Part shown: positions 21,395 to 25,705 of the stretch, piece by piece
How positions within the stretch are numbered: the stretch's first letter is position 1
Layout of the letters: every line of letters starts with the position of its first letter
NCBI GenBank assembly: GCA_032433595.1
Contig: JASWJB010000469.1
Span: 1-25,705 of the forward strand
Reading direction: 5' to 3'
Origin: Conoideocrella luteorostrata
Lineage: Eukaryota > Ascomycota > Sordariomycetes > Hypocreales > Clavicipitaceae
DNA: 25,705 bases
Made by a program: the position numbers and the translations under genes
Notes under the pieces: generated by a model
The model's input: the letters and a program-made list of their open reading frames with translations, nothing else
Database searches by the model: none
Told to the model about the DNA's origin: nothing

Positions 21395-22128
21395 ATGCTT
21401 TACGCTGCAGTCTTAACCTTGACCGTATTGGCATCAGCCTTTGCAGAGTCGATTGCTAAGGTAATTACTCCCTTGAACGCAGTTTCCCTTTGAGTCTTGG
21501 CTAACATCGTCAAAAGCCCCAAGCACCGGCTGCAAATTTACCTTACATTCCAGACTACAACGTTTCCGATGCTTGCATTCCTGGGCAACGAGAGCAATGC
21601 CAGGGCACCTTTACTTACTGTATTAAGAAAGGCTGGGTGGCCAAGGGCGAGCCTAAGCAATACGTAAACGAAGAAGAATGCCTGAAGGCTCGTTTCACTG
21701 GCGACTCCCCTAATCCTTCCCAAGGGGGTAAAATTCCGTTTTTAGAAGGGAGGAACATAGATTGCGGTTACTATCCTGCCTTAACCGAGCAGTGCAAAGG
21801 GACTGCTCTATTTTGCCAGGCTGCTAAAGAGGGGGAAAAGGCTTGTCTTGATGCTCGTTCACCTCCGCCGAGTGGTCTCCCGTTCAGATTTCCCGCGAGC
21901 TGCAGAATGATGACTGAACTGTGCATTGGTACAGTCAAATGGTGTTCAGAGGTCGAAGACGGGACCAAAAAGGCCAAAGCCAAAGATACATGCCTGGCTA
22001 GAAGAAAACAGGCACCTACATCGACTACCATGTCTACAGCCAAGGCAGCAGCTGCACCTACATCTAACACTTTCAATAAAGTCAAGGGCAAAGGCGAGAC
22101 ATCATCAGGCAAACTTCCATTCTTTTAG
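21395..22128 (+). CDS. Small secreted cysteine-rich protein, three repeated modules, effector-like
   Basis: Two exons (21395-21460, 21517-22128) encode 225 residues. The start has A at -3 and opens a signal peptide, MLYAAVLTLTVLASAFA, with cleavage likely after A17. The mature part has 12 Cys (42, 50, 57, 77, 105, 115, 122, 132, 151, 158, 165, 181) in three modules: residues 42-104, 105-150 and 151-225. Each module reads C-x6-9-C-x-G-T-x3-C-x9-19-C-L followed by an Arg-containing tail, and closes with G-K/L-I/L-P-F (GKIPF 93-97, GLPF 142-145, GKLPF 220-224). One N-glycosylation site is possible (N37-V-S). A Ser/Thr/Ala-rich linker precedes the C-terminal GKLPFF. No stop or RIP bias is seen; composition is near balanced, unlike the flanks. 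I do not recognise a family. Size, secretion, even Cys count and the AT-rich setting resemble fungal effectors; an antimicrobial or wall-binding role is equally possible. Confidence 0.88.
21461..21516 (+). other. Intron of the secreted-protein gene (56 nt)
   Basis: Donor GTAATT follows AAG (codon 22). A CTAAC branch motif is at 21501-21505 and the acceptor AG at 21515-21516. The intron is in phase 0, and reading through meets TGA at 21492-21494. Removing it joins the signal peptide to the long downstream frame. Size and motifs are typical of filamentous ascomycetes. Confidence 0.87.
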
Positions 22129-22386
22129 AAAGGACGTAACAACGGCCTCTGATGGTTTCGTGACTCGTCTGGGAAAGTTAGACAGATGAAACAAAATGCG
22201 GGAATCATGCGTACTGTTATAGGAGGAGAGAAACAGTGGATAAAAGATTAAGCATAAATTCTATATAGGTCAATTAGCAATCTACCAATGTGGTTGTTGC
22301 AACCCGGCTAGAAACAAAGACAAGCTGAAACTATCACGCATACATACCTAGATATTTGAATTAACACATAGGTTTCTGCACTTTCA

Positions 22387-22392
22387 AATAAA
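22387..22392 (+). terminator. Possible polyadenylation signal AATAAA
   Basis: AATAAA occurs about 260 bases after the stop codon, in CAAATAAATC. It is the first exact AATAAA downstream of the gene; AT-rich variants nearer the stop (about 22249-22265) could serve instead. Confidence 0.3.
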
Positions 22393-22566
22393 TCACAGTT
22401 ATAGCCTTGCAGCAACATTTGCAACCTGAACTTATACACTCTATTAGAGAAGGGCACTGCTGGCTATAGCTATGTCGTTCATTAAAGCGACCATCCCAGT
22501 TATCAAAGCGCAGGACGCCTTGGCCCTGCGAAAGTGTTTGATGTTAAGGGTAAAGAAGAACTAGAA

Positions 22567-22620
22567 GGCCGTCAAAGCTACAATCCGAGACACGCCTGTC
22601 CCGGATTGTAGCCTTCGGCC
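22567..22620. repeat. Imperfect inverted repeat with an 11-base perfect core
   Basis: GCTACAATCCG (22577-22587) pairs perfectly with CGGATTGTAGC (22602-22612) across a 14-base loop. Outer GGCC ends at 22567-22570 and 22617-22620 extend the symmetry with mismatches. It is not followed by a T run and could be the remnant of a small inverted-repeat element. Confidence 0.65.
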
Positions 22621-22706
22621 CAGAGGCTACGTATCCTTTCTCTCGCTGCCCGTGTATCTAAACATCTACTCACACACGTGCTATCTAACACCTTTTTATA
22701 CTCCAC

Positions 22707-23173
22707 TGTGACGGCTGTGGTGGGTTCCCTAGGGATAAACCTAGTCGTGGTTTATGTTAGCAGAACGTACAGGGCATTGTATCTAAGCAATGTGTAGTGT
22801 TACGTAGAATAATAAACTAAAGTTATAATTCTAATAATAATTTAAGTAAAGAAGGTATTTAAGTAAATAATTATATTAAAGACTAACTATCTAAGATATC
22901 TAAAGAGTGTAATTTAGTAATGCTTATATAATAAGTAGTTTACTTAAAGCTTAAGTAAACTTTTATAGTATCTTTAAGTAGTTTATTATTAGTTTATAGT
23001 AAACCTATAGTAACCCTTTATATAGTTTATTAATAGTTTATAATAAACCTAGAGTAAACTATATTCTTTATATAAAATATCCTTAGTTTTATCCTAATAA
23101 TTATATATAATAATAAGGGTTTTTAGCGCTTTATAGCTAGCTTTCTTATAGCTTATTAACTAAGGTTATAATA
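22707..23173 (-). repeat. LTR-A, 3' LTR of the right family A element
   Basis: The LTR starts TGTGACGGCTGTGG and ends GGTTATAATA (GGTCGTAACA in the unmutated solo copies). At 467 bases it is longer than the others. The first 95 bases are little changed; the rest is strongly RIP-mutated and the GGTTCACGCGAACC palindromes survive only as GTTTA/TAAAC-type remnants. A TTTATAGTAAACC-type unit appears more than once, which may explain the extra length. Confidence 0.88.
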
Positions 23174-23591
23174 TAATATTCTCTCTTTAATAGTTTTATT
23201 CTTAAAACTTAATATTATTTTATAAATAAGTTATTACTTATTTAGTTTATTTTATAAGTTTTCCTTTTTCTTATATCTCTTAAAGATATACTATTTATAT
23301 TATACTTAATTATATAAAGAAATCTTAAGTAAAATTAAAATTTACTCTTAATTATATTATTACTTTTATATTTATTTATAAGTAAGGGTTTAAAATTCCT
23401 TTATATTTTTATTATAAAAGAAAAGGTTTAGCTTATATAGCTATAGAAAGTATTAATTATTATTTCTTATGCTATTTTCTAGGTTATTTTTATAATAATA
23501 ACTTTATATAAATAATAAATAATATATATATATATTTTTATTTATTTATTTAATCTTAAATTAATTATTCTCCTTAGTTTAGTGTATTAAT

Positions 23592-23960
23592 AAAGAACTT
23601 TATTACCTTAATTATAAAGAGAAACTTACTAAAGAGTTAATAATTAAGTATTAATAATATTAATATAAATAAAAGAAATACTAGTAAAAGTAAGAAAATA
23701 TTATATAAAAAGTATAATAAAATATAAATAAAGCTTTTAATTATTTTTTATAACTTTATTATATAAAATATTAGCTTTATAATAAAAATATTATAATAAT
23801 ATAATAAAAAATAAACTCTTTAAAAAGGTTAAAAAAAATAAAGAAGTAAAAAAAAAGGCTTATTAAACTAAGCTTATAAGAGTATAATAATAAGAGTTTA
23901 TAGCTACTTATAATATATAAAAGTAAGAAAATATTAATATTTTAAACTAAGAGTTTATTT
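23592..23960 (+). pseudogene. Antisense ORF relic of family A, right copy
   Basis: This plus-strand frame is antisense to the local pol and matches the minus-strand frame at 3560-3910. The shared pattern includes YKEKLTKELI, NKAFNY, LYYIK, KINSL, LKKIKK and KLIRV. All stops are TAA/TAG. Sequence identity at DNA level is lower at RIP-prone sites, while the residue pattern is kept. Function unknown. Confidence 0.45.
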
Positions 23961-24059
23961 TATAAAATATAAGTATAAAGGTTCTTAGTATATTATTTTA
24001 GTGTTTACTCTTTAGTTAAATTATTATATTATAGCTTTATAGTTTCTTAAACTTTAAAT

Positions 24060-25705
24060 TAATTTTTATATATTTTTTTTTAATTTATATTTTTTTTATT
24101 TAATAAAATATTATTATTATTTCTTTTTTATTTATATATTTATTATTTATTTTACTTTATATTTTATTTTATTTAAGACTTTAATATTTTTTTTTTATTA
24201 ATATATTTTTTAATATTAATTTAAAAAGTAAAATATAAAATATTAAGTATATTTATATTATTATTAATAATAAAAGCTTATAATTATTTTTTAAAATTTA
24301 TTATTTTACTTTAAAGGGTTTTAGTTTTTTATAATTTAATTTATTACTTAAATATATTATTTTAATATTTTATTAAAATAAATAAATTATATTTTTTTTA
24401 AAAAAATTAATTTCTTTAATTTTTTTTAATTATAATATTTTTATATTTTAATATAAATAAATTTAAGTTTTTTTTTATTTTTTTATAAAGTTTTTATATA
24501 TTTTATATATTAAATATAACTTTTTTAATATTTAGTTTTTATATAAATATTTTAAAAACTTTTAAATTATATTTATAATTTATATATATTAATAATATTT
24601 TTATAGATTTTATAATTATATTATTATAAGTTAATTAAGCTATTAATAATTTTTTTATTTAATTATTTTAATTATAATTAATATAATATTAAAGGTATTA
24701 TTTTAATATTTAGTTTAATTTTTTAGTTTATTTATTAATTTATAAATAATATATTATATTAAGCTTATATTTTATTTTTAATTATATTATTAAAGCTTAT
24801 TAAAAATTAAAAATAAATATAGTTTTTTTATTTAAAATAATTTTTTTTAGTAATTTATAGTTATTTATAATTATTTATAAAAATATATAAGTTAATTATT
24901 TTATATTATTTATTTCTTTAAATAATGAAAAATAATTATATTTTATAAGTTTATTTATAATTATAAATATATTATTATATTTAATATTTATTAAGAGTTT
25001 TTTAAATAATAATAATTTAGTAATATAATTAAATATAATAAATTCTTAAGGCTTTTATAATACTTATAATAATTATAAATATTTATAAAATTTATACTTA
25101 AAAGCTTTATTTTATATATATTTTATATATATTTTTATTATTTTTTATATAATTTTTTTAAGTTTAAGAAAATTATAGTTTTATTATTTTTTATTTATTA
25201 TTTTTTATATTTTTTAATATCTTAAAATAAAATATATATATAAGATTTTTATATATTTTTTTTATAGTTTTAGTAATATTTAAACTTTTTTTTATATTAT
25301 AATATATTTAATTATTTTATATTATATTTTAAAAGTATTTCTTAAATATATTTAATATAATTCTTTATTTATTATAATATTTAATAATATATTAAGTTAT
25401 TTAATATTACCTTAAAAATTATATTTAATTATTATTATTATAAGTTTTTTTATATATTAAACTTAAGTAATTATTTCTTAATAATAAATATTTTTATATT
25501 ATAATTACTTTATTAATTAAAAGTATTTATTTTATTATTTTTTTAATTTTTTTTAATAAATAATTTTATAATTAAATTTTAAAAAATATTTTATTTATTA
25601 AATTTATTATTTATTTAATTATTATATTATAAAAAAATATATAATATTTTTATAATTTATATAAACTTTAATATAATATATTATATTTAATAAATAATAC
25701 TAAAA
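24060..25705 (-). pseudogene. Family A pol remnant, right copy: chromodomain, integrase, end of RNase H
   Basis: Reading the minus strand from the window end, the C-terminal RNase H region comes first, then integrase with IIINKLIKYNYF at about 24923-24975, and a chromodomain-like YFIK stretch at about 24070-24130. It carries more stops than the left copy and cannot be expressed. RT lies beyond the window. Confidence 0.85.

Larger units (their letters stand above)
22129..22706. other. 3' flank of the secreted-protein gene
   Basis: This 578-base stretch has ordinary composition. A frame opening at ATG 22472 gives 30 codons before TAG and stays open to the LTR border if the TAG is read through; this is too little to call. 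A hairpin lies at 22567-22620. Nothing else is recognised. Confidence 0.55.
22707..25705 (-). mobile_element. Family A chromovirus, inverted right copy, cut by the window end
   Basis: The reverse complement of 22707-25705 aligns with 1805-4724, so this is the 3' LTR and 3' half of a second family A element with pol on the minus strand. It is the most AT-shifted sequence in the window. The two copies face each other and enclose everything between them. The insertion flank is CTCCAC; the matching duplication lies outside the window. Confidence 0.92.

Noticed and set aside
21538..22112. Two minus-strand ORFs of 61 and 113 codons
   Set aside because: They are antisense shadows of exon 2 of the secreted-protein gene.
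21926..22189. Plus-strand 87-codon ORF
   Set aside because: It overlaps the 3' half of exon 2 in another frame and has a skewed composition; the annotated frame has the cysteine pattern and ends at 22128.
22472..22706. Frame from ATG 22472, 30 codons, open after its TAG up to the LTR
   Set aside because: Too short, interrupted, without recognisable features; chance is the simpler explanation, although a gene truncated by the right-hand element cannot be excluded.

Overview
The window looks like an AT-rich, transposon-packed block from the nuclear genome of a filamentous ascomycete (Pezizomycotina). The repeats read as Ty3/gypsy polyproteins in which Trp, Gln and Arg codons have become TAA/TAG. 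TpA is very abundant and CpA scarce, which is the signature of repeat-induced point mutation (RIP). The one intact gene has a 56-base fungal-type intron and a secretion signal. I cannot name the species.

Layout. 1-235: simple-sequence tracts. About 240-4724: 3' part of a chromovirus-type Ty3/gypsy element, family A, pol on +. 4725-18322: family B chromovirus (B0), whose 5' LTR is cut by element A. B0 is itself split by a complete 6.6-kb copy of the same family (B1, 5455-12056, target duplication TTTAT). A solo LTR of family A (17687-18112, target duplication GTTAT) sits in the 3' LTR of B0. 18329-18458: a second, partial copy of the LTR-B tail. 18467-20928: a broken NLR-type gene (nucleoside-phosphorylase domain plus NB-ARC), full of RIP-type stops, frameshifted once and cut by a second solo LTR-A (19841-20264, target duplication CTAGG). 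21395-22128: an intact two-exon gene for a 225-residue, 12-cysteine secreted protein built from three divergent copies of one module. 22707-25705: a second family A element in inverted orientation, cut by the window edge.

The order of events can be read from the nesting. B0 landed at the 5' end of the NLR gene. Later A inserted in the 5' LTR of B0, B1 in its interior, and an A copy (now a solo LTR) in its 3' LTR. RIP then acted; B0 is more decayed than B1, so there was more than one round. The NLR gene is most mutated beside B0 and less so away from it, as if RIP leaked from the repeat. The secreted-protein gene, 1.1 kb from the nearest solo LTR and 0.6 kb from the right-hand element, shows no such damage.

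The most interesting points are the three-module cysteine-rich secreted protein (an effector-like candidate I do not recognise) and the signs that both chromovirus families carry an extra ORF antisense to pol, between the chromodomain and the 3' LTR. In family A, two diverged copies preserve the amino-acid pattern of that ORF.
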